Shown: positions 11,750 to 23,978 of the stretch, one piece after another
How the letters are laid out: every line of letters begins with the position of its first letter
Position numbering within the stretch: position 1 is the first letter of the stretch
Assembly (NCBI RefSeq): GCF_051401765.1
Contig: NW_027480464.1
Coordinates: 2,542,001 to 2,606,000 of the forward strand
DNA length: 64,000 bases
Direction: 5' to 3'
DNA from: Calliopsis andreniformis
Taxonomy: Eukaryota; Arthropoda; Insecta; Hymenoptera; Andrenidae
The notes under the pieces: generated by a model
Database searches by the model: none
Seen by the model: only the letters and a program-made list of their open reading frames with translations
What the model was told of the DNA's origin: nothing
Made by a program: the position numbers and the translations under genes

Positions 11750-13367
11750 ATCTTCAATCCTCAGTCCTCAAACCTCAATCCTGAATCCTCAAACCTGAAT
11801 CCTCAGTCTTCAGACCTCAGTCCTCAACAATCAGTTGTCAATCCTCAATCCTCAATAGAATATCCTCAATTCACAGGTTTCAATACTCAATACTCAACCT
11901 GAAATCTTCAAATCTCTATCCACAATCATCAATTCTCATCACTCAACCCTCAACACTCAGTCCCGAATCCTCAATCTTCAATCCTCAATCCTCAGTCCTC
12001 AATCCTCAATTTTCAATCCTCAATACTCAGTCATCAATCCTCAATACTAAATCCTCAATCCTCAATCCTCAGTCCTCAATCCACAATCCTCAATCCTCAA
12101 ACCTCAATCCTCAATCGTCAGCCCTCGTCCTCAATCCTCAACACTCAATCCTCAATCCTCATTCTTCAATCATCAATACTCAATCTTCAATCCTCAATCC
12201 TCAATCTTCAATCCTCAATCCTCAATTCTCAGTCCTCAATACTCAATCCTCAATCGTCAATCCTCAATCCCCAATCCTCAATCTTCAATCCTCAATCCTC
12301 AATCCTCAATCCTCAATCCTCAATCTTCATTCCTCAATACTCAATCTACAATCCTCAATCCTCAATCCTCAATCCTCAATGCTCAATCTTCAATCCTCAA
12401 TCCTCAACCCTCAAGCTTCAATCCTCAATACTCAATCTGCAATCCTCAATCTTCAATCCTCAATCCTCAATCCTCATTCTTCAATCCTCAATGCCCAGGC
12501 CTCAATCTTCAATCCTCAATCCTCAATCCTCAATTCTCAATCCTCAATCCTCATTCATCAATCCTCAATCCTCAGTCCTCAATCCTCAATCCTCAATCCT
12601 CAATCCTCAATGTTCAATCCGCAATACACAATCCTCAATCTTCAATCCCCAATCCTCAATCCTCAATCCTCAAACCTCAATCCTCAACCCTCAATCCTCA
12701 ACATTCAATCCTCATTACCCAATCCTCAGTCTTCCACCCTCAATCCTCAATACTCAATCCTCAATCCTCAATACTCAGTCCTCAATCCTCAATCTTCAAT
12801 GCTCAATACCCAATCTTCATCCTCAATCCTCAATTCTTAATCCACAATCTTCAATCCTCAATACTGAATCTTCAATACTCAATCCTCATTCCTCAATCCT
12901 CAATCCTCATTCTTCAACCCTCAACACCCAATCCTCAATCTTCAATTCTCAATGTTCAATCCGCAATACCCAATACTCAATCTTCAATCCTCAACCCTCA
13001 ATCCTCAATCCTCAATCCTCAATCATCAATCTTCAATCGTCAATACTCAATCTTCAATCCTCAATCCTCAATCCTCAATCCTCACTCCACATTCCTCAAT
13101 CCTCAACACCCAATGCTCAATCTTCAATCCTCAATCCTCAGTCCTCAATTCTCAATCCTCAATCCTCAATCCTCAATCCTCAGACCTCAAACATCAATAC
13201 TCAACCCTCAGTCCTCGTCCTCAATCCACAACCCTCAATCCTCAACACCCAATCCTCAATCTTCAATCCTCAATCGTCAGTCCTCAATTCTCGAACCTCA
13301 ATACTCAATCCACAGTCCTCAATGTTCAATCCTCAATACCCAAACCTCAATCTTCAATCCTCAATCC
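11750..13367 (+). repeat. Duplicated segment, partner 2412-4029
   Basis: Left part of a mosaic. It follows the 2412-4029 order, then from 13368 the order follows 1144 onward. Between 13014 and 13367 both parents are similar, so the crossover point cannot be placed more exactly. Confidence 0.83.
11825..11964 (+). repeat. Island, family A
   Basis: Matches 2487 at a shift of 9338 bp and, like it, is followed by GAATCCT. Confidence 0.88.
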
Positions 13368-13710
13368 CCAATCCTCAATCCTCAATCCTCATTCTTCAAT
13401 CCTTAATACCCAATCCTCAATCTTCAATCCTCAATCCTCAATCCCCAATTCTCGACCCTCAATTCTCAGTCCTCAGACCTCAAACCTCAATCCTCAAACC
13501 TCAGCCCTCATCCTCAATCCTCAATCCTCAATCCTCAATCCTCAATCCTCAATCCTCAATCCTCATTCTTCAATCCTCAACCCTCAATGCTCAATCTTCA
13601 ATCCTCAATCCTCAATTCTCAATCCTCAATCCTCAATCCTCAATCCTCAGTCCTCAAACCTCAATCCTGAATCCCCGATACTGAATCCTCAATCTTCAGC
13701 CCTCAGTCCT

Positions 13711-13850
13711 CTACAATCAGTTGTCAATCCTCAATCCTCAATAGAATATCATCAATTCACAGTTTTCATTACTCAATACTCAATCTGCAATCTTCAAATC
13801 TCTGTCCACAAACATCAATTCTCATCACTCAACCCTCAACACTCAGTCCC
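13711..13850 (+). repeat. Island, family B
   Basis: Counterpart of 1487, CTGTCCA subtype. Confidence 0.88.
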
Positions 13851-14710
13851 CAATCGTCAATATTCAATCCTCAATCCTCAATCCTCAATCCACAATCCTC
13901 AACGTTCAATCCTCAATACTCAATCTTCAATGATCATTCCTCAATCCTCAATCCTCAATTCTCAATCCTCAATCGTCAATCTTCAATCCTCAATACTCAA
14001 TCTTCAATCGTCAATCCTCAATGTTCAACCATCAATACCCAATACTCAGTCTTCAATCCTCAATCCTCAATCCTCAATCCTCCATCCTCAATACTCAGTC
14101 CTCAATCCTCAATCTTCAATCCTCAATACTCAATCTTCAGTCCTCAATCGTCAATCCTCAATCCTCAATCTTCAATCCTCAATACTGAATCTTCAATCCT
14201 CAATCCTCAATCCTCAATCCTCAATCCTCAATCCTCATTCTTCTATCCTCAACACCCAATCCTCAACCTTCAATCCTCAGTCTTCAATCTTCAATCCTCA
14301 ATAGTCAATCTTCAATCCTCAATCCTCAATAATCAATCCTCAATCCACATTCTTCAATCCTCAACACCCAATCCTCAATCTTCAATCCTCAATCCTCAGT
14401 CCTCAATTCTCAATCCTCAATCCTCAATCCTCAGACCTCAAACATCAATACTCAACCCTCAGTCCTCGTCCTCAATCCACAACCCTCAATCCTCGATCCT
14501 CAATATTCAATCATCAATATTCAATCTTCAATCCTCAATCCTCGATCCTCAATACTCAATCCACAATCCTCAATTCTCAATCGTCAATGCTCAATACTCA
14601 ATCCTCAATCCTCAATACTCAGTCCTCAATCCTCAATCTTCAATCCTCAGTCCTCAAACCTCAATCCTGAATCCTCAAACCTGAATCCTCAGTCTTCAGA
14701 CCTCAGTCCT

Positions 14711-14850
14711 CAACAATCAGTTGTCAATCCTCAATCCTCAATAGAATATCCTCAATTCACAGGTTTCAATACTCAATACTCAACCTGAAATCTTCAAATC
14801 TCTATCCACAATCATCAATTCTCATCACTCAACCCTCAACACTCAGTCCC
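14711..14850 (+). repeat. Island, family A
   Basis: Counterpart of 2487 at a shift of 12224 bp. Confidence 0.88.
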
Positions 14851-15744
14851 GAATCCTCAATCTTCAATCCTCAATCCTCAGTCCTCAATCCTCAATTTTC
14901 AATCCTCAATACTCAGTCATCAATCCTCAATACTAAATCCTCAATCCTCAATCCTCAGTCCTCAATCCACAATCCTCAATCCTCAAACCTCAATCCTCAA
15001 TCGTCAGCCCTCGTCCTCAATCCTCAACACTCAATCCTCAATCCTCATTCTTCAATCATCAATACTCAATCTTCAATCCTCAATCCTCAATCTTCAATCC
15101 TCAATCCTCAATTCTCAGTCCTCAATACTCAATCCTCAATCGTCAATCCTCAATCCCCAATCCTCAATCTTCAATCCTCAATCCTCAATCCTCAATCCTC
15201 ATTCTTCAACCCTCAACACCCAATCCTCAATCTTCAATTCTCAATGTTCAATCCGCAATACCCAATACTCAATCTTCAATCCTCAACCCTCAATCCTCAA
15301 TCCTCAATCCTCAATCATCAATCTTCAATCGTCAATACTCAATCTTCAATCCTCAATCCTCAATCCTCAATCCTCACTCCACATTCCTCAATCCTCAACA
15401 CCCAATGCTCAATCTTCAATCCTCAATCCTCAGTCCTCAATTCTCAATCCTCAATCCTCAATCCTCAATCCTCAGACCTCAAACATCAATACTCAACCCT
15501 CAGTCCTCGTCCTCAATCCACAACCCTCAATCCTCAACACCCAATCCTCAATCTTCAATCCTCAATCGTCAGTCCTCAATTCTCGAACCTCAATACTCAA
15601 TCCACAGTCCTCAATGTTCAATCCTCAATACCCAAACCTCAATCTTCAATCCTCAATCCTCAATCCTCAATCCTCAATCCTCAGTCCTCAAACCTCAATC
15701 CTGAATCCTCAAACCTGAATCCTCTGTCTTCAGACTTCAGTCCT

Positions 15745-15884
15745 CAACAATCAGTTGTCAGTCCTCAATCCTCAATAGAATATCCTCAATTCACAGGTTC
15801 CAATACTCAATACTCAACCAGAAATCTTCAAATCTCTATCCACAATCATCAATTCTCATCACTCAACCCTCAACACTCAGTCCC
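15745..15884 (+). repeat. Island, family A, CAGGTTC subtype
   Basis: Third member of the CAGGTTC/CAACCAG subtype, supporting a shared origin with 4115 and 8456. Confidence 0.88.
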
Positions 15885-16324
15885 CAATCCTCAATCTTCA
15901 ATCCTCTATCCTCAATCCTCAACCCTCAGTCGCCAATCTCCAAGCCTGAATACTCAATCTTCAATCCTCAATCCTCAATCCCCAATCCTCAATCCTCAAT
16001 CCTCATTCTTCAATCCTTAATACCCAATCCTCAATCTTCAATCCTCAATCCTCAATCCCCAATTCTCGACCCTCAATTCTCAGTCCTCAGACCTCAAACC
16101 TCAATCCTCAAACCTCAGCCCTCATCCTCAATCCTCAATCCTCAATCCTCAATCCTCAATCCTCAATCCTCAATCCTCATTCTTCAATCCTCAACCTTCA
16201 ATGCTCAATCTTCAATCCTCAATCCTCAATTCTCAATCCTCAATCCTCAATCCTCAATCCTCAGTCCTCAAACCTCAATCCTGAATCCCCGATACTGAAT
16301 CCTCAATCTTCAGCCCTCAGTCCT

Positions 16325-16464
16325 CTACAATCAGTTGTCAATCCTCAATCCTCAATAGAATATCATCAATTCACAGTTTTCATTACTCAATACTCAATCT
16401 GCAATCTTCAAATCTCTGTCCACAAACATCAATTCTCATCACTCAACCCTCAACACTCAGTCCC
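16325..16464 (+). repeat. Island, family B
   Basis: Lies 580 bp after the CAGGTTC-type A island, as in both 4.3-kb copies. Confidence 0.88.
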
Positions 16465-17324
16465 CAATCGTCAATATTCAATCCTCAATCCTCAATCCTC
16501 AATCCACAATCCTCAACGTTCAATCCTCAATACTCAATCTTCAATGATCATTCCTCAATCCTCAATCCTCAATTCTCAATCCTCAATCGTCAATCTTCAA
16601 TCCTCAATACTCAATCTTCAATCGTCAATCCTCAATGTTCAACCATCAATACCCAATACTCAGTCTTCAATCCTCAATCCTCAATCCTCAATCCTCCATC
16701 CTCAATACTCAGTCCTCAATCCTCAATCTTCAATCCTCAATACTCAATCTTCAGTCCTCAATCGTCAATCCTCAATCCTCAATCTTCAATCCTCAATACT
16801 GAATCTTCAATCCTCAATCCTCAATCCTCAATCCTCAATCCTCAATCCTCATTCTTCTATCCTCAACACCCAAACCTCAACCTTCAATCCTCAGTCTTCA
16901 ATCTTCAATCCTCAATAGTCAATCTTCAATCCTCAATCCTCAATAATCAATCCTCAATCCACATTCTGCAATCCTCAACACCCAATCCTCAATCTTCAAT
17001 CCTCAATCCTCAGTCCTCAATTCTCAATCCTCAATCCTCAATCCTCAGACCTCAAACATCAATACTCAACCCTCAGTCCTCGTCCTCAATCCACAACCCT
17101 CAATCCTCGATCCTCAATATTCAATCATCAATATTCAATCTTCAATCCTCAATCCTCGATCCTCAATACTCAATCCACAATCCTCAATTCTCAATCGTCA
17201 ATGCTCAATACTCAATCCTCAATCCTCAATACTCAGTCCTCAATCCTCAATCTTCAATCCTCAGTCCTCAAACCTCAATCCTGAATCCTCAATCCTGAAT
17301 CCTCAATCTTCAGCCCTCGGTCCT

Positions 17325-17464
17325 CTACAATCAGTTGTCAATCCTCAATCCTCAATAGAATATCCTCAATTCACAGTTTTCAATACTCAATCCCCATTCA
17401 TCAATCATCAAATCTCAATCCACAAACAGCAATTCTCATCACGCAACCCTCATCACTCAGTCCT
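17325..17464 (+). repeat. Island, family D with B-like left end
   Basis: Units 1-2 read CTACAAT CAGTTGT as in family B, while units 8-17 are D-type (CAGTTTT, CAATCCC, CATTCAT, CAATCCA, CATCACG). Private variants are CAAACAG (15) and CATCACT (19). It is the first non-A/B island in the window. Confidence 0.85.
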
Positions 17465-17862
17465 CAATCTTCAATCCTCAATCCTCAATCTTCAATCTTC
17501 AATCCTCAATACTCAATCTTCAATCCTCAATCCTCAATTCTCAATCCTCAGTGCTCAATACTCAATCGTCAATCCTCAACCCCAATCCTCAATCTTCAAT
17601 CCGCAATCCTCAATCCTCAATCCTCAATCCTCAACCTTCAATCCTCAATACTCAATCTTCAATCCGCAATCCTCAAACCTCAATCCTCAATCCTCAATCT
17701 TCATTCCTCAATACTCAATCTACAATCCTCAATCCTCAATCCTCAATCCTCAATGCTCAATCCTCAATCCTCAATCCTCATTCCTCAATCCTCAATCCTC
17801 AGTCCTCAAACCTCAATCCTGAATCCTCAAACCTGAATCCTCAGTCTTCAGACCTCAGTCCT

Positions 17863-18002
17863 CAACAATCAGTTGTCAATCCTCAATCCTCAATAGAATA
17901 TCCTCAATTCACAGGTTTCAATACTCAATACCCAACCTGAAATATTCAAATCTCTATCCACAATCATCAATTCTCATCACTCAACCCTCAACACTCAGTC
18001 CC
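17863..18002 (+). repeat. Island, family A
   Basis: Variant with CAATACC (10) and AAATATT (12). The AAATATT change is shared with 27607. Confidence 0.87.
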
Positions 18003-18799
18003 CAATCCTCAATCTTCAATCCTCAATCCTCAGTCCTCAATCCTCAATTTTCAATCCTCAATACTCAGTCATTAATCCTCAATACTAAATCCTCAATCCT
18101 CAATCCTCAGTCCTCAATCCACAATCCTCAATCCTCAAACCTCAATCCTCAATCGTCAGCCCTCGTCCTCAATCCTCAACACTCAATCCTCAATCCTCAT
18201 TCTTCAATCATCAATACTCAATCTTCAATCCTCAATCCTCAATCTTCAAACCTCAATCCTCAATTCTCAGTCCTCAATACTCAATCCTCAATCGTCAATC
18301 CTCAATCCCCAATCCTCAATCTTCAATCCTCAATCCTCAATCCTCAATCCTCAATCCTCAATCTTCATTCCTCAATACTCAATCTACAATCCTCAATCCT
18401 CAATCCTCAATCCTCAATGCTCAATCCTCAATCCTCAATCCTCAACCCTCAATCTTCAATCCTCAATACTCAATCTGCAATCCTCAATCTTCAATCCTCA
18501 ATCCTCAATCCTCATTCTTCAATCCTCAATGCCCAGGCCTCAATCTTCAATCCTCAATCCTCAATCCTCAATTCTCAATCCTCAATCCTCAATCATCAAT
18601 CCTCAATCCTCAGTCCTCAATCCTCAATCCTCAATCCTCAATCCTCAATGTTCAATCCGCAATACACAATCCTCAATCTTCAATCCCCAATCCTCAATCC
18701 TCAATCCTCAAACCTCAATCCTCAACCCTCAATCCTCAGTCCTCGAACCTCAAACCTGTATCCTCAATCGTGTATCCTCAATCTTCAGACCTCAGTCCT

Positions 18800-18939
18800 C
18801 AACAATCAGTCGTCAATTATCAATCCTCAATAGAATATTATCAATTCACAGTTTTCAATACTCAATACTCAATTTGCAATTTTCAAATCTTTATTCACAA
18901 AAATCAATTCTCATCATTCAACACTCAACACTCAGTACC
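18800..18939 (+). repeat. Island, family C
   Basis: Family C is marked by CAATTAT (3), ATATCAT (6), CAATTTT (12), TTATTCA (14), CATCATT (17) and CAACACT (18). This copy is the most deviant: CAGTCGT (2), ATATTAT (6), CAATTTG (11) and CAAAAAT (15). Confidence 0.87.
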
Positions 18940-19261
18940 CAACCCTCAATCTTCAATACTCAATCCTCAATCCTCAATCCTCGATCCTCAATCTTCAATC
19001 CTCAATACTCAATCTTCAATCCTCCATCCTCAATCGTCAATCCTCAATCCTCAATCCTCAATCGCCAGGCTTCAATCCTCAATGCTCATTTTTGAATCCT
19101 AAATCCTCAATCCTCAATCCTCATTCCTCAATCCTCATTCTTCAATCCTCAACACCCAATCCCCAATCTTCAATCCTCAATCCTCAATCCTCAACTCTCA
19201 ATCCTCAATCCTCAATCCTCAATATTCAACGCACAACCCTCAACCATCAATCCTCAATACT

Positions 19262-19401
19262 CAACCGTCAATCCTGAATTCTCAATACTCAATAGTTCAT
19301 CCTGAATTCTCATGGTTCAATACTCAATCCAAAATATTCAATAATCAAATCTCAATCCTCAAACATCAATTCTCAACACTCAATCCTCAACACTCAGTCC
19401 T
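19262..19401 (+). repeat. Island, family F (CATGGTT subtype)
   Basis: Diverged F copy with CAATAGT (5), TCATCCT (6), GAATTCT (7), CATGGTT (8), AAATATT (11) and CAATAAT (12). It still aligns unit for unit with family A. Confidence 0.84.
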
Positions 19402-19548
19402 CTCTCTTCAATCCTCCATCATCAATCCTCAATCCTCAAGCGTCAATCCTCAATCCTCAATCCTTAATCCTCAACCATCAATCCTCAGACCTCAAACCTC
19501 CACCCCGAATCCTCAATCCTGAATCCTCAATCTTCAGCCATAAGTCCT

Positions 19549-19688
19549 CAGCAATCAATTGTCAATCCTCAATCCTCAATAGAATATCCTCAATTCACAG
19601 TTTTCAATACTCAATCCCCATTCTTCAATCATCAAATCTCAATCCACAAACAGCAATTCTCATCACGCAACCCTCAACACTCAGTCCT
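19549..19688 (+). repeat. Island, family D
   Basis: CAGCAAT (1), CAATTGT (2), CAGTTTT (8), CAATCCC (10), CATTCTT (11), CAATCAT (12), CAAACAG (15), CATCACG (17). Confidence 0.87.
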
Positions 19689-19738
19689 CAATCTTCAATC
19701 CTCAATCCTCAATCCTCAATCTTCAATCCTCAATACTC

Positions 19739-20766
19739 AATCTTCAATCCTCAATCCTCAATTCTCTATCCTCAGTGCTCAATACTCAATCGTCAATCCT
19801 CAATCCCCAATCCTCAATCTTCAATCCGCAGTCCTCAATCCTCAATCCACAATCCTCAATCTTCAATCCTCAATACTCAATCTTCAATCCGCAATCCTCA
19901 AACCTCAATCCTCAATCCTCAATCCTCAATCTTCATTCCTCAATACTCAATCTACAATCCTCAATCCTCAATCCTCAATCCTCAATGCTCAATCCTCAAT
20001 CCTCAATCCTCATTCCTCAATCCTCAATCCTCAGTCCTCAAACCTCAATCCTGAATCCTCAAACCTGAATTCTCAGTCTTCAGACCTCAGTCCACAACAA
20101 TCAGTTGTCAATCCTCAATCCTCAATAGAATATCCTCAATTCACAGGTTTCAATACTCAATACTCAACCTGAAATCTTCAAACCTCTATCCACAATCATC
20201 AATTCTCATCACTCAACCCTCAACACTCAGTCCCCAATCCTCAATCTTCAATGCTCAATCCTCAGTCCTTAATCCTCAATTTTCAATCCTCAATACTCAG
20301 TCATCAATCCTCAATACTAAATCCTCAATCCTCAATCCTCAGTCCTCAATCCACAATCCTCAATCCTCAACCCTCAGTCCTCATCCTCAATTCTCAATTC
20401 TTAACCCTCAATCCTCAATCCTCAATCTTCAATCCTCAATAATCAATCCTCAATACTCAGTCTTCAATCCTCAATCCTCAATCCTCAGTCCTCAATCCCC
20501 AATCCTCAATCTTCAATCCTCAATCCTCAATCCTCAATCCTCAATCCTCAATCTTCAATCCTCAATACTCAATCTTCAATCCTCAATCCACAATCCTAAA
20601 TTCTCAATCCTCAATCTTCAATCATCAATATTCAATCTTCAATCCTCAATCCTCAATCCTCAATACTCAATCCGCAATACTCAATTCTCAATCGTCAATG
20701 CTCAATACTCAATCGTCAATCCTCAATCCCCAATCCTCAATCTTCAATCCTCAATCCTCAATCCTC
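19739..20766 (+). repeat. Duplicated segment, partner 5172-6199
   Basis: A copy of the right end of the 4.3-kb segment, embedded in a region otherwise holding C, D and F islands. It joins directly to the copy of 1-596 that starts at 20670, so the two overlap. Confidence 0.8.
20095..20234 (+). repeat. Island, family A
   Basis: Counterpart of 5528 (CAAACCT in unit 13) inside the otherwise C/D/F-rich region. It is followed by 2.8 kb without an island, the longest such gap in the window. Confidence 0.87.
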
Positions 20767-21265
20767 AATCCTCAATCCTCAGTCCTCAATCTTCAATCCT
20801 CAATACTCAATCTTCAATCCTCAGTCCTCAATCCTCAATCCTCAATCCTCAATCCTCAATCCTCAATCTTCAATCCTCAATACTCAAACTGCAATCCTCA
20901 ATCCTCAGTCCTCACTCCTCAATCCTCATTCTTCAATCCTCAATACCGAATCCTCAATCTTCAATCCTCAATCCTCAATCCTCAATCCTCAATCCTCAGA
21001 CTTCAAACACCAATACTCAACCCTCAGTCCTCGTCCTCAATCCACAACCCTCAATCCTCAATCCTCAATCTTCAATCATTAATATTCAATCTTCAATCTT
21101 CAATCCTCAATCCTCAATCCTCAACCCTCAATCCTCAACGTTCAATCCTCGTTACCCAATCCTCAGTCTTCCACCCTCAATCCTCAATACTCAATCCTCA
21201 ATCCTCAATACTCAGTCCTCAATCCTCAATCTTCAATCCTCAATACTCAATCTTCAATCCTCAAT
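20670..21265 (+). repeat. Duplicated segment, partner 1-596
   Basis: The same variant order as the start of the window, beginning ATCCGCAATAC. It ends where this copy reads CAATACT AAATGCT. Confidence 0.85.
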
Positions 21266-22082
21266 ACTAAATGCTCAATCCTCAATCCTCAGTCCTCAAT
21301 CCACAATCCTCAATCCTCAAACCTCAATCCTCAATCGTCAGCCCTCGTCCTCAATCATCAACACTCAATCCTCAATCCTCAATCTTCAATCATCAATACT
21401 CAATCTTCAATCCTCAATCCTCAATCTACAATCCTCAATCCTCAATTCTCAGTCCTCAATACTCAATCCTCAATCGTCAATCCTCAATACCCAATCCTCA
21501 ATCTTCAATCCTCAATCCTCAATCCTCAATCCTCAATCCTCAATCTTCATTCCTCAATACTCAATCTACAATCCTCAATCCTCAATCCTCGATCCTCAAT
21601 GCTCAATCCTCAATCCTCAATCCTCAACGCTCAATCTTCAATCCTCGATACTCAATCTGCAATCCTCAATCTTCAATCCTCAATCCTCAATCCTCATTCT
21701 TCAATCCTCAATGCCCAGGCCTCAATCTTCAATCCTCAATCCTCAATCCTCAATTCTCAATCCTCAATCATCAATCATCATTCCTCAATACTCAGTCCTC
21801 AATCCTCAATCCTCAATCCTCAATCCTCAATGTTCAATCCGCAATACCCAATTCTCAATCTTCAATCCTCAATCCTCAATCTGCAATCCTCAGTCCTCAG
21901 TTCTCTATCCTCAATCCTCAGTCCTCAGTCCTCAAAACCCTACCCTCAACCCTCAGCCCTCGTCCTCAATCCTCAATCCTCAATCCTCAATCCTCAATAC
22001 TCAATCTTCAATCCTCAATACTCAATCTTCAATAATCAATCCTCAATTCTCAATCCTCAATACTCAATACTCAATCGTCAAT

Positions 22083-22320
22083 CCTCAATCCCCATTCCTC
22101 GATCTTCAATCCTCAAACCTCAATCCTCAATCCTCAATCCTCAATCTTCAATCCTCAATACTCAATCTGCAATCCTCAATCCTCAGTCCGCAATCCTCAA
22201 TCCTCGGTACTCAATCCTCAATCTTCAATCCTCAATACTCAGTCTTCAATCCTCGATCCTCAATACTCAATCCTCAATCCTCGTTCTTCATTCCTCAATA
22301 CCCAATCCTCAATCTTCAAT
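22083..22320 (+). repeat. 238-bp local tandem duplication, unit 1
   Basis: This 34-heptamer stretch begins with CAATCCC before a CGATCTT heptamer and ends in CAATACC CAATCCT. It is followed directly by a second copy. One visible difference is CATTCCT near 22093 against CAATCCT in unit 2. Confidence 0.85.
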
Positions 22321-22558
22321 CCTCAATCCCCAATCCTCGATCTTCAATCCTCAAACCTCAATCCTCAATCCTCAATCCTCAATCTTCAATCCTCAATACT
22401 CAATCTGCAATCCTCAATCCTCAGTCCGCAATCCTCAATCCTCGATACTCAATCCTCAATCTTCAATCCTCAATACTCAGTCTTCAATCCTCGATCCTCA
22501 ATACTCAATCCTCAATCCTCGTTCTTCATTCCTCAATACCCAATCCTCAATCTTCAAT
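22321..22558 (+). repeat. 238-bp local tandem duplication, unit 2
   Basis: Second unit of the pair. The partner segment at 27798-30296 keeps only the beginning of a second unit (from 28883) and then jumps ahead, so unit number varies between the two large copies. Confidence 0.82.
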
Positions 22559-22881
22559 CCTCAATCCTCAATCCTCAATTCTCAATCCTCAATCCTCAAT
22601 CCTCAGACCTCAAACAGCAATACTCAACCCTCAGACCTCGTCCTCAATCCACAACCATCAATACTGAATCCTCAATCTTCAATCATCAATATTCAACCTT
22701 CAGTCCTCAATCCTCAATCCTCAATCCTTAAACCTCAATCCTCAACCGTCAGTCCTCGTCCTCAAACCTCAACTCTCAATCCTCAATCCTCAATCTTCAA
22801 TCATCAATACTCAATCTTCAATCCTCAATCCTCAATCCTCAATCCTCAATCCTCAATCCTCAATATTCAACGCACAACCCT

Positions 22882-23021
22882 CAACCATCAATCCTCAATT
22901 CTCAATACCCAAAAGAATATCCTGAATTCTCCTGGTTCAATACTCAATCCACAATATTCAATAATCAAATCTCAGTCCTCAAACATCAATCCTCAACACG
23001 CAATCCTCAACACTCAGTCCT
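22882..23021 (+). repeat. Island, family F (CAAAAGA subtype)
   Basis: Reference copy of the main F subtype: CAAAAGA (5), ATATCCT (6), GAATTCT (7), CCTGGTT (8), CAATATT (11), CAATAAT (12), CAACACG (17). CTCTCTT follows the island. Confidence 0.87.
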
Positions 23022-23286
23022 CTCTCTTCAATCCTCCATCCTCAATCCTCAATCCTCAAGCGTCAATCCTCAATTCTCAATCCTCAACCGTCAGTCCTCG
23101 TCCTCAAACCTCAAACCCCAATGCTCAAACCTCAATACCCAATCCTCAATCTTCAATCCTCAAACCTCAATCCTCAATCCTCTATCCTCAATCCTCAATC
23201 CACAATCTTCAATCCTCAATCCTCAGTCCACAAACCTCAATTCTGAATCCTCAATCCTGAGTCCTCAATCTTCAGCCCTCAGTCCT

Positions 23287-23426
23287 CAGCAATCAGTAGT
23301 CAATCCTCAATCCTCAGTAGAATATCCTCAATTCACAGCTTTCAACACTCAATACTCGATCTGCAATCTTCAAACCACTATCCACAAACATCAATTCTCA
23401 TCACTCAACCCGCAACACTCAGTCCT
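23287..23426 (+). repeat. Island, family E
   Basis: Family E is marked by CAGTAGT (2), CAGTAGA (5) and CAGCTTT (8). This copy has CAACACT (9), CGATCTG (11), CAAACCA (13) and CAACCCG (18). Confidence 0.86.
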
Positions 23427-23838
23427 CAATGTTCAATCCTCAATCCTCAATTCTCTATCTTCAATCCTCATTACTGAACCTTCAATCCTTAATCCTCAAT
23501 CCTCAATCTTCAATCCTCAATCCTCAATCCTCAATTCTCAATCCTCAATCCTCAGTCCTCAGTCCTCAAACCTCAATCCTCAACCCTCAGCCCTCATCCT
23601 GAATCCTCAATCCTCAATCCTCAATCCTCAATCTTCAATCCTCAATACTCAACCTTCAATCCTCAATCCTCAGTCCTCAATCTTCAATCCTCAATGCCCA
23701 ATGATCAATCCTCAATCCTCAGTCCTCAGTGCTCAGTCCTCAATCCTCAATCCTTAATCCTCAACCATCAATCCTCAGACCTCAAACCTCCACCCCGAAT
23801 CCTCAATCCTGAATCATCAATCTTCAGCCATAAGTCCT

Positions 23839-23978
23839 CAGCAATCAATTGTCAATCCTCAATCCTCAATAGAATATCCTCAATTCACAGTTTTCAATAC
23901 TCAATCCCCATTCTTCAATCTTCAAATCTCAATCCACAAACATCAATTCTCATCACGCAACCCTCAACACTCAGTCCT
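23839..23978 (+). repeat. Island, family D
   Basis: CAGCAAT (1), CAATTGT (2), CATTCTT (11), CAATCTT (12), CAAACAT (15). Confidence 0.87.

Larger units (their letters stand above)
13014..15201 (+). repeat. Duplicated segment, partner 790-2977
   Basis: Right part of the mosaic, carrying the B island at 13711 and the A island at 14711. At 15202 the order jumps to that of 3572 onward. Confidence 0.85.
15190..16824 (+). repeat. Third copy of the 3560-5194 segment
   Basis: Carries the A island with CAGGTTC (15745) and the B island 580 bp downstream (16325). From 16825 the order changes to that seen around 14200 onward and then to the first D-family island. Confidence 0.85.
21236..23972 (+). repeat. 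Duplicated segment, partner 27798-30296
   Basis: The shift is 6562 bp up to about 22349 and 6324 bp from about 22587 on. The partner therefore lacks 238 bp (34 heptamers), the size of a local tandem unit present here. Islands F (22882), E (23287) and D (23839) are matched at 29206, 29611 and 30163. Confidence 0.88.
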
